The notes beneath the pieces were generated by a model. The model worked only from the letters and a program-made list of their open reading frames with translations. It did not search any database and was not told the origin of the DNA. Shown in pieces: positions 57,348 to 64,000 of a DNA stretch of 64,000 nt (position 1 is the stretch's first letter; each line of letters starts with the position of its first letter). A program made the position numbers and the translations under genes. The stretch comes from G963662675 sp963676845 (GTDB taxonomy: Bacteria; Bacteroidota; Bacteroidia; Bacteroidales; Prolixibacteraceae), in NCBI GenBank assembly GCA_963676845.2, contig CAXXKK010000010.1:13277-77276 (forward strand), read 5' to 3'.

Positions 57348-57788
57348 ATGAATAGCCCTAGAACGAAAGATTCTGTCAAGAACATGTTCACAGAATACCT
57401 TGAAAAGAACGGTCATCGAAAAACTCCCGAACGTTTTGCAATCCTTGATGAGATTTATTCCCGTGAAGGCCATTTCGATATTGAGTCTCTTTATATCTCC
57501 ATGAAGAATAAAAACTACAGGGTAAGCAGGGCTACGCTTTACAATACAATTGATCTACTTTTGGAATGCAAATTGGTTGTAAAACATCAATTTGGGAAAA
57601 ACATAGCTCAGTTTGAAAAAGCTTTTGCCACTTTGCAACACGATCATATTATTGACACAAAAACAGGTGACGTGCATGAATTTTTTGATCCACGAATCCG
57701 TGAAATTATTGAAGAAGCCTGTGCTAAAAATAATTTCAAACTGTCGCATCATACGCTGTATATTTATGGAGAACACATTGAAAAATAA
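57348..57788 (+). CDS. fur: Fur family regulator lacking the structural zinc cysteines
   Basis: A 146-residue Fur-family repressor: winged helix (KTPERFAILDEIYSREGHFDI, YRVSRATLYNTIDLLLE) and a dimerisation domain with HDH at 98-100. The CxxC pair expected after HDH is Asp103 and Thr106 here, so the common structural Zn(Cys)4 site is absent. The metal sensed is therefore uncertain (Fe, Mn or Zn). It lies 69 bp after rel; TATTTTTG at 57315-57322 could be a -7 box. A terminator follows. Confidence 0.9.
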   Translation: MNSPRTKDSVKNMFTEYLEKNGHRKTPERFAILDEIYSREGHFDIESLYISMKNKNYRVSRATLYNTIDLLLECKLVVKHQFGKNIAQFEKAFATLQHDHIIDTKTGDVHEFFDPRIREIIEEACAKNNFKLSHHTLYIYGEHIEK

Positions 57789-57809
57789 ATTCTAACCCAG
57801 ACATAAATG

Positions 57810-57839
57810 AAAAACCTCTTGCATGCAAGAGGTTTTTTT
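57810..57839 (+). terminator. Terminator after fur
   Basis: AAAACCTCTTGCA and TGCAAGAGGTTTT form a perfect palindrome followed by TTT; it separates fur from purA. Confidence 0.85.
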
Positions 57840-57965
57840 ATGCATGATAGAAAATATTTTGTATTTTTACCTGCCAATAAAATTCATACAGGCACCGTGG
57901 AAATCAACCTTTATCTGGTTTAGTTTCTGCGGTTAATTGTGTATGGGTATTTGAAAAAAACAGAA

Positions 57966-59240
57966 ATGAAAGCAGATGTAATCTTAGGTCTTCAGTGGGG
58001 AGACGAAGGAAAAGGAAAAATCGTAGATGTACTAACCCCAAAATACGAAGCCATTTCTCGGTTTCAGGGAGGGCCTAATGCAGGACACACTCTCGAAATC
58101 AATGACATTAAGCATGTTTTACACACTATTCCTTCAGGAATATTCCACGAAAACAAAGCCAATATTATTGGTAATGGAGTTGTTTTAGACCCTGTTGTTT
58201 TCAAAAAAGAAATTGAAGGCATCGAAAAACTAGGTATTGATTTAAGTAAAAACCTTTACATCTCAAAAAAGGCACATCTTATTTTACCTACTCACAAGAT
58301 TCTGGATGCTGCATCAGAAGCATCAAAAGGTGAAACAAAAATTGGATCAACACTAAAAGGAATCGGGCCAACTTACAAAGATAAAATTGGACGTGACGGA
58401 CTCCGAGTTGGTGATTTAATCGAAAACTTCGAAGAAAAATACACAAGCCGCATACAAGCTCACAAAGAATTATTGGAGCGTTTTTATCAGTTCGACTACC
58501 AACAAATGTTGAATGATTTCGAAAAAGAATGGATGGAAGGAATCGAAGTCATGAAAAAATTCAATATTGTTGATAGTGAGCATATGGTAAATGATTTATT
58601 AAAGGATGAAAAGTCAGTATTGGCAGAAGGAGCTCAAGGTACCCTTCTTGACATTGATTTTGGTTCTTATCCTTTCGTAACATCATCGAATACCATCTGT
58701 GCAGGAGCTTGCACAGGACTAGGTATAGCTCCTCAACGAATTGGAAATGTTTATGGTATTTTCAAAGCTTACTGTACTCGTGTAGGAATGGGTCCTTTCC
58801 CAACAGAATTACACTGCGAAACAGGGCAAAAACTTCGTGATGCAGGAAATGAATACGGATCAACAACCGGACGCCCCCGCAGATGTGGATGGCTTGACCT
58901 TGTTGCCCTGAAATATTCAATCATGATAAACGGTGTTACTGAATTATTCATGATGAAAGCTGATGTACTGGACGATTTTGAAACCATAAAAATCTGCACC
59001 GGATATAAAATTGATGGTGAGCTTACTGATAAATTTCCATTCGAATTGAATGATGATGTTGAACCTGAATACATAGAACTACCTGGTTGGAAAACTGATC
59101 TTACTCAAATGACCCATGCCAACGAGTTCCCTGAAGAGTTTAACAACTATATCTCATTTATTGAAGAACAAACCGGCATACCTATTACAATTGCATCTGT
59201 TGGTCCTAACAGAGCTCAAACAATTATGATGGAAGACTAA
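57966..59240 (+). CDS. purA: Adenylosuccinate synthetase
   Basis: A 424-residue enzyme that joins IMP and aspartate with GTP in AMP synthesis. Motifs: LGLQWGDEGKGK (P-loop, at the N-terminus), GGPNAGHT, IGSTLKGIGPTYKDK, and STTGRPRRCGWLD. ATG 57966 gives the normal start MKADVILGLQW; an in-frame GTG at 57939 is rejected. Confidence 0.97.
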   Translation: MKADVILGLQWGDEGKGKIVDVLTPKYEAISRFQGGPNAGHTLEINDIKHVLHTIPSGIFHENKANIIGNGVVLDPVVFKKEIEGIEKLGIDLSKNLYISKKAHLILPTHKILDAASEASKGETKIGSTLKGIGPTYKDKIGRDGLRVGDLIENFEEKYTSRIQAHKELLERFYQFDYQQMLNDFEKEWMEGIEVMKKFNIVDSEHMVNDLLKDEKSVLAEGAQGTLLDIDFGSYPFVTSSNTICAGACTGLGIAPQRIGNVYGIFKAYCTRVGMGPFPTELHCETGQKLRDAGNEYGSTTGRPRRCGWLDLVALKYSIMINGVTELFMMKADVLDDFETIKICTGYKIDGELTDKFPFELNDDVEPEYIELPGWKTDLTQMTHANEFPEEFNNYISFIEEQTGIPITIASVGPNRAQTIMMED

Positions 59241-59591
59241 AAAGGTTACAAGATCTCAATACAACTGAGGTCAGAGAATATAAAAGTGTTTTTATTTAAT
59301 TCTCATTAGCCTTTTCAAAATATATCATATTAAAGAAAAGACCCTTAGTGGTCTTTTTTTATGTATTTTTAACATCAAACATTTCAAAATGAATTTATAA
59401 TCCATTATTTTCACAAATCTTACTTCCGATTTATTTATGAATGTTTTGTGCCAGTGGATTTATCAAGGTAGTACTGTTTTTCTCTTTTTAATATAAACAT
59501 CTAAAAAATAGATATTTAACACATTTATAAATCTGGAGTTTAAAGTGCAATTATCTGCATATATAAAATAAAACAGACGAATTGATTAATA
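59241..59591. other. Intergenic region after purA
   Basis: 351 bp with the purA terminator at 59336-59360. The rest is AT-rich; no ORF, RNA or convincing promoter was seen before the DSD1-like gene at 59592. Confidence 0.5.
59336..59360 (+). terminator. Terminator after purA
   Basis: AAAAGACC, loop CTTAGT, GGTCTTTT with a T run, about 95 bp after the purA stop. Confidence 0.75.
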
Positions 59592-60683
59592 ATGGATATT
59601 GTTCGACCGACATTAGTCATAGACAAAGAAATCTGCCTTAGGAATATTGAAAGAATGGCTAAAAAAGCTAAGTCTAAGAATCTATTCTTCAGGCCTCACT
59701 TCAAAACTCACCAATCAATAATAATTGGAGAATGGTTTCGTGATTTTGGAGTGACTGCAATAACTGTTTCTTCAGTACAAATGGCTCAGTATTTTGCAAA
59801 AAACGGCTGGAATGATATCACAATTGCTTTTCCTGTTAATGTGCATGAAATTGATGCCATTAATAAACTTGCATCGGAGATAAACCTGAATATCCTCATT
59901 GAAAACAAGGAATCTCTTGAATACATCACGAAGTTTATAAAATCACATGTTGGCGTTTTCATCGAAATCGATACCGGACATAACAGAACAGGTATTTCTC
60001 CTAATAAAACAAACCTTATTGACCGAATGATTGAAATTCTCAAAGAAAACTCATTCTTCCATTTTAAGGGTTTCTTATCTCATACAGGACATACCTATCT
60101 GGCAAAATCCAAACACGACATTTTTAACAGACATTTCGATGCAGTTTTAAAAATGAGAGACTTAAAAAACAGGTATTTATCAAACTGCCCCAACCTAATG
60201 CTATCTTTAGGAGACACTCCTTCTGCTACTATCTGTGATAATTTTCAAAGCACTGATGAGATTCGCCCCGGGAACTTTATATTTTACGATTTAATGCAGT
60301 TGAAACTTGGTGTTTGTCAATTAGAAGACATCGCTGTTCGCCTGGTTTGTCCTGTTGTTGGGAGACATGGTTCAAGAAATGAAGTTGTCATTTACGGCGG
60401 ATCCGTTCATATATCCAGAGATTCAATAACCAATATTGACGGGAAAGAATTATACGGACGAATAATTGTCGATACTGAAAATGGCAAAGAAATGCTTAGC
60501 GAGATGAATTATCTCCATAAATTATCTCAGGAACACGGAATAATCAGGACTACTTATAAAGATTTTAATAAGTTTAAAGTTGGGGATTTGATTGAAATAC
60601 TCCCGGTTCACAGCTGCTTAACGGCTAATCTTGCTGAAAACTACCTGACAACTAATGGCGAAATCATTCCGGTTAGAGGTTAA
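59592..60683 (+). CDS. DSD1-like PLP enzyme (D-serine dehydratase / D-threonine aldolase family)
   Basis: A 363-residue fold-type III PLP enzyme with an alanine-racemase-like N-terminal barrel. The PLP lysine is in FRPHFKTHQS (about residue 38); VFIEIDTGHNRTGIS and LSLGDTPSATICDN contact PLP. The C-terminal metal site reads PVHSCLTANL, a His-x-Cys as in eukaryotic-type D-serine dehydratase rather than the His-x-Asp reported for D-threonine aldolase. D-serine breakdown is therefore likelier, but not proven. It converges on the terpenoid operon with a 28 bp gap and appears monocistronic. Confidence 0.82.
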   Translation: MDIVRPTLVIDKEICLRNIERMAKKAKSKNLFFRPHFKTHQSIIIGEWFRDFGVTAITVSSVQMAQYFAKNGWNDITIAFPVNVHEIDAINKLASEINLNILIENKESLEYITKFIKSHVGVFIEIDTGHNRTGISPNKTNLIDRMIEILKENSFFHFKGFLSHTGHTYLAKSKHDIFNRHFDAVLKMRDLKNRYLSNCPNLMLSLGDTPSATICDNFQSTDEIRPGNFIFYDLMQLKLGVCQLEDIAVRLVCPVVGRHGSRNEVVIYGGSVHISRDSITNIDGKELYGRIIVDTENGKEMLSEMNYLHKLSQEHGIIRTTYKDFNKFKVGDLIEILPVHSCLTANLAENYLTTNGEIIPVRG

Positions 60684-60711
60684 GCATTGTAAAATAGATC
60701 ATCTCCTATTT

Positions 60712-62518
60712 TTACTTTTCTCTTTTTACTTCTAATTGTCTCGCTAAAGCCTCCAAATAAGCCGTTAAAGGATATAATCGTTCATCATACCATAGCGAAG
60801 CAAAATAAAGCCCTATTGGAGCTGATTTAAGTCCGTTTTCACGATAATATCCATCAAGCCATACCAAACCCTTTTCGCATGCTTCATCTTCCTTATCTGA
60901 AGTTAAAGCAGATACAGACAACGCAGTTTCCTCAATCGTTCCCGGGATGTTTTCAGCTCCGCCCCAACTACCATCTTCATTTTGAACTGCAAGAAGGAAA
61001 TTCTTTCCTTTCATGCATAAACTACGAATCTCATCCCGTAAAGCTTCATTCATCCAACTATAGTTCATAGTATCTTGTAAGTAAGTTAATACACGAGCTG
61101 TTCCATATACCGGATTTGAATGGTCAATTGTTTGCTGATTTCCAAACCAAAGAGGCACCCAGCTCCCCTTTTTACATTGATGAAGCGATAGATATTTAAC
61201 AGCTTTCTCGACAGCCTTTATGTATCGCCTTTTAGTATTTTTTCCCAACTTATCCTGATAGACCTCCAGTGAAGCAGACAAAGCCAATACTGCATGTCCG
61301 GTTAAGTCTGCGCAACTCTGATCAAAAGGTAATTTTCCCCAGCCCCGGGAAAAGGTGGGGAAACCTCCATCCGAATTTTGAAGCTTTAATAACCAGTTAC
61401 AGGCAGCTGTTATCTCATATTCAATTTCATTTCCGGGTTGAAGTCGAAGTAGAGCAAGAATGGCTCCTGGAGTATCATCACAGTCGGGAACAGAACCTGA
61501 AAAGTTTGTCCATCCCCAACCACCTGGAGCACTTCCGTTAAATGGATGCACTTCTTTATATTGAATCTTTTTAAAATGGTCTGCGATTATCTCTGTGCTC
61601 TGAAAATTTAAAACTTCATCTTTCTTTCCCCGAAGTGACTTTACAGAAAGGCTTGTTATCCATGTTGAAAGATCAACATCAATAGGCCAGCTTCCATCTT
61701 CACGTTGAGTACGCACCAAGAAATCAATTCCTTTTTCAACAACAATCCAAATCCCGATAACCAGATTCAATTAAGCTTAAATTAACAAAAGCTGTTAAAG
61801 GGATCGCTTCCAGAAATCCGCCACTCGAAGGCATCATTCGTTTTAGTAAATTCAATGATGGTTTTATAGAACGATTTCTTATAAACCGTGCAATTGAACT
61901 TGATTTCTTCTTCTTGAAAATAACAATCCCTACAGCAACCAATGCTGGAATGGCATAACTAACTACACTCAGATTTAGCATGCGGTAAAATCCGCGTGGC
62001 ATAAGCGACAGCTCAAAAGGTAATTGTGGAATGTAATTAAAAGCCTCCTCTCCCGGCAATCCACAAAGTCCACACATGGTAAGAATAGGCACTGAAAAGG
62101 TGTAATCTTTCTTATAATACTCAAGAATAAACTCTGCTACCTGTTTGGACCGTACGGCAATTCCCTGATCCGATAAATAGCTTTCAATTTTTGTTTGCAA
62201 AGCAGCCACATCCGAATCTTCTGTTGCATATAAATTTACAGCAGCATAAACCAACAAACTGGTACTCACATTTCCGGGACTATCCGGAGTATCACCAAAA
62301 CTACCATCTACATTCACGTTATCTTGAAGCCATTTCAAGCCTTTGGTAATCCGATTTTGATAAACATTCTTATCGTAAAAATGCAAAGCAGCAATTGCAA
62401 CGGCAACTCCTAATGCACTGGAAGAAAGTTCTCCAGACCAGAATCCATCTTTGTTTTTTTCCTTTAACAAAACAAATGAAAGCTCCTTAAAACGATCTTG
62501 TAAATGCTCTGTATTCAT
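60712..62518 (-). pseudogene. DxDD squalene-hopene-cyclase-like terpene cyclase, frameshifted
   Basis: Two ORFs make one roughly 601-residue cyclase. The N-terminal part (62518-61736) has the QW-like KNKDGFWSGELSSSALG and ends SGYRDLDCC-stop. The other frame goes on from about 61743 as VVEKGIDFLVRTQREDGSWP. One extra T at 61744-61746 explains the break: GAT-GTT-GTT-GAA would restore the frame. The catalytic motif DCDDT (D345, D347, D348 in the joined protein) follows GGWGWTNF, as in class II cyclases, and further QW motifs occur (QNSDGGFPTF, QNEDGSWGG). It would cyclise squalene or another polyprenyl substrate by protonation; the product is unknown. Third gene of the operon. Confidence 0.85.
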
Positions 62519-62547
62519 CTTTTATACAACTAAGTTTTTGTATTTTA

Positions 62548-63376
62548 TTATGAGAGACAGCCTAATGCCAGTAATCCATAAAATGTATATTCCAGGTCAC
62601 GGGTTTCGTCTCCATCTCCGGAAAGGAAAGCCCCTTCTTTGAAATTATCCTGAATAAAGTTATAACAAAACCGGTGCAACCAAACGCATATCAAATCCAC
62701 TTTTACGCAAAGCAAACAAGGCTACTGAAGTTGAAAGCATATCAGCTTCGCCAGTATGTAAAAAAGTTTTAAACCCATTTTTGTCATCAAAGTAAGAGAG
62801 CAGTTTCTGAGTCTCAATATTTGTCTTCAACCCTAATTCTTGTTTTGCAACCAGCAGTGCAGCCACCATGCTGCAAGGAGCATTTTCTTCAGATTTATAA
62901 AACCTCAGAAAAAGCGACGCACCCCAACGGACAAGCCACATTTTTCTCCCACTGGCATCGACTAAAAGCAACAGAAGAAATAATTGATACGCAAAATTGC
63001 CAGCATATTTATGCTTAAAAAAAAGCTTTATAACCAGCGATGTTTTGTGTTTTTTTGAAAACAAGCCTGTTTCCATTAACATCATAGCAAATTGCTCTAC
63101 AATCTGGTGTTCTTTTTCTTTTTCAGAAGAAATAAAATCCTTTAGTTTTTCTAACTGACTGTTAAGATTTAAAGCTGATGAAAGCCAATATCCAAATAAA
63201 GAATAATACATGTCAGGAGCTTGAGCTCTATCCTGGAATCCACCAGAAACATGTTGCTCTGAGGTTACAAATTTTCGTATAGAATGTACAGCATCTTCAT
63301 CCAGCACATTCAGTCCTTCACTCAAAAATGAAATAAATTGCCTGTAAATTGGGATATTATCAACATGCTTCTTCAT
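62548..63376 (-). pseudogene. Prenyltransferase/cyclase-repeat alpha-alpha-barrel protein, frameshifted near its 3' end
   Basis: The main ORF (63376-62660, 238 codons) has the family start HVSGGFQDRAQAPDMYYSLF and a run of helices, but stops at APVLL. With one T removed from the T4 run at 62667-62670, reading continues as CYNFIQDNFKEGAFLSGDG and DLEYTFYGLLALG to a stop at 62548. This gives about 275 residues with a family-like ending. It resembles a single barrel unit such as the beta subunit of protein prenyltransferases, or half a triterpene cyclase; no CaaX target is implied. It starts 3 bp after the synthase stop and ends 29 bp before the cyclase gene. Confidence 0.8.
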
Positions 63377-63379
63377 GGG

Positions 63380-64000
63380 TTAAAAGATTTTCCCCAGCAC
63401 TCCGTATAAACTAAGTTTCAGTTTTAAATTTTTAAGCTGATCCAGCTCATTATAGCATTTATCCACATACTGATTCAGAAATGAATCGGCTTGCATATCT
63501 GCCTTTTCCTCAACAATCATCTCCTTAATTAAATCAAGATTACCCGATTTCAGTTTTGCCAGCTTATCCAGTTCTTCTTTTTCGATTAATTTCTCCCGTA
63601 GCAAGGCTACTAAAAATGGGAAATGATGTAGATGTTCATGCTGACTATCAGACCTAAATTCATTCAAGTCATCGCGTATCTGATAGGCAATCCCAAACCA
63701 ATCGGAGAACGCTTTTAGGCGGTTTAATTCATCCTCATCGGCACCACCGTTTATGGCTCCTAGAAGTAAAGCTACCTTAATTGCTTCACCGGTTTTGTGC
63801 ACGTAAATATTCAACAGCTCATCAACTGTCATTTCATGATGATTGCCATTCAAAACCAAATCATCACCCTGCCCAATGGTTAAGTTAAGGTGTGAAGAAG
63901 AAACGACTTTTAACGAATCAGCCAATATCTTAGGTTCAACTGATAAGCTTGCTAACAACTGATAACCTTTCCCAATCAGGAAATCTCCTACATTAATAGC
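63380..64000 (-). CDS. Polyprenyl diphosphate synthase, C-terminal part
   Basis: The gene enters from the right edge and is open through the window end; 206 codons are seen. AINVGDFLIGKGYQLL and LNLTIGQGDDL match trans-prenyltransferases (FPP/GGPP synthase family). The first DDxxD motif lies outside the window. The second reads IAYQIRDDLNEF, so the last Asp of DDxxD is Glu. It would supply the linear isoprenoid diphosphate for the two downstream genes. Chain length cannot be inferred. Confidence 0.88.
   Translation of the reverse strand, partial: AINVGDFLIGKGYQLLASLSVEPKILADSLKVVSSSHLNLTIGQGDDLVLNGNHHEMTVDELLNIYVHKTGEAIKVALLLGAINGGADEDELNRLKAFSDWFGIAYQIRDDLNEFRSDSQHEHLHHFPFLVALLREKLIEKEELDKLAKLKSGNLDLIKEMIVEEKADMQADSFLNQYVDKCYNELDQLKNLKLKLSLYGVLGKIF

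Noticed and set aside
61736..61770. prfB-like programmed +1 frameshift in the cyclase gene
   Set aside because: The codon before the stop is TGT, whose tRNA would not pair in the +1 frame, and no SD-like stimulator is placed correctly.
25163..62538. General low-quality assembly as the cause of all frameshifts
   Set aside because: Genes of 3.8, 4.3 and 8.0 kb and about 45 others are intact, so indels are not spread evenly; local errors at the three sites still cannot be excluded.

Overview
The window looks like chromosomal core DNA from an AT-rich Bacteroidota, most plausibly a marine Marinilabiliales-type member; the rank below phylum is inference. Support comes from a PorT-like type IX secretion (T9SS) protein and a 2667-residue surface protein ending in a T9SS sorting tail, a TamL-type lipoprotein, DUF3467 directly after rpoC, and promoter-like TTG-N18-21-TAnnTTTG sequences. 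The order tRNA-Thr/Tyr/Gly/Thr-tuf-secE-nusG-rplKAJL-rpoBC is also present. No phage, insertion sequence, CRISPR array or rRNA was seen.

Region 1 (1-2.8 kb): the 5' part of an OadA-like carboxyltransferase gene and oadG on the minus strand, then a Tat-exported lipoprotein oxidoreductase and a dodecin on the plus strand. Region 2 (2.7-17.7 kb, minus): the transcription/translation superoperon rpsU-xerC-hpf, four tRNAs, tuf, secE, nusG, rplKAJL, rpoB, rpoC and DUF3467. A tRNA-like remnant and an intrinsic terminator lie between tuf and secE, and an attenuator-like hairpin lies between rplL and rpoB. Region 3 (17.8-38.4 kb): housekeeping and envelope genes: an HhH membrane protein, an SNF-type transporter, two dissimilar class II aldolases head to head, tamL, an rRNA methyltransferase, three tandem paralogous lipoproteins, a FAD oxidoreductase, porT, menG and a PurM-like gene. 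An SDR-Ldh-glycosyltransferase-LytS/LytTR run follows; its sensor kinase is frameshifted.

Region 4 (38.6-49.4 kb): the giant Ig-like T9SS substrate, AT-rich intergenic DNA, a small lipoprotein, gapA, two copies of a dispersed intergenic repeat and a C11 tract. Region 5 (49.4-59.3 kb, plus): a pRiA4 ORF-3-like protein, miaA, a Nudix hydrolase, a GDP-heptose operon (glycosyltransferase, hddA, gmhA, hddC; no gmhB), then rel, fur and purA.

Region 6 (59.6-64 kb): a D-serine dehydratase/D-threonine aldolase-like gene converges on a minus-strand terpenoid operon: a polyprenyl diphosphate synthase (5' end outside the window), a small alpha-alpha-barrel prenyltransferase/cyclase-like protein and a DxDD-type squalene-hopene-cyclase-like enzyme. 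The latter two genes are each broken by what looks like one inserted T. Correcting each indel restores about 275 and 601 residue proteins with family motifs across the joins. This operon is the most unusual part of the window: it is either a recently decaying terpenoid pathway or one carrying consensus errors, while very long neighbouring genes remain intact.
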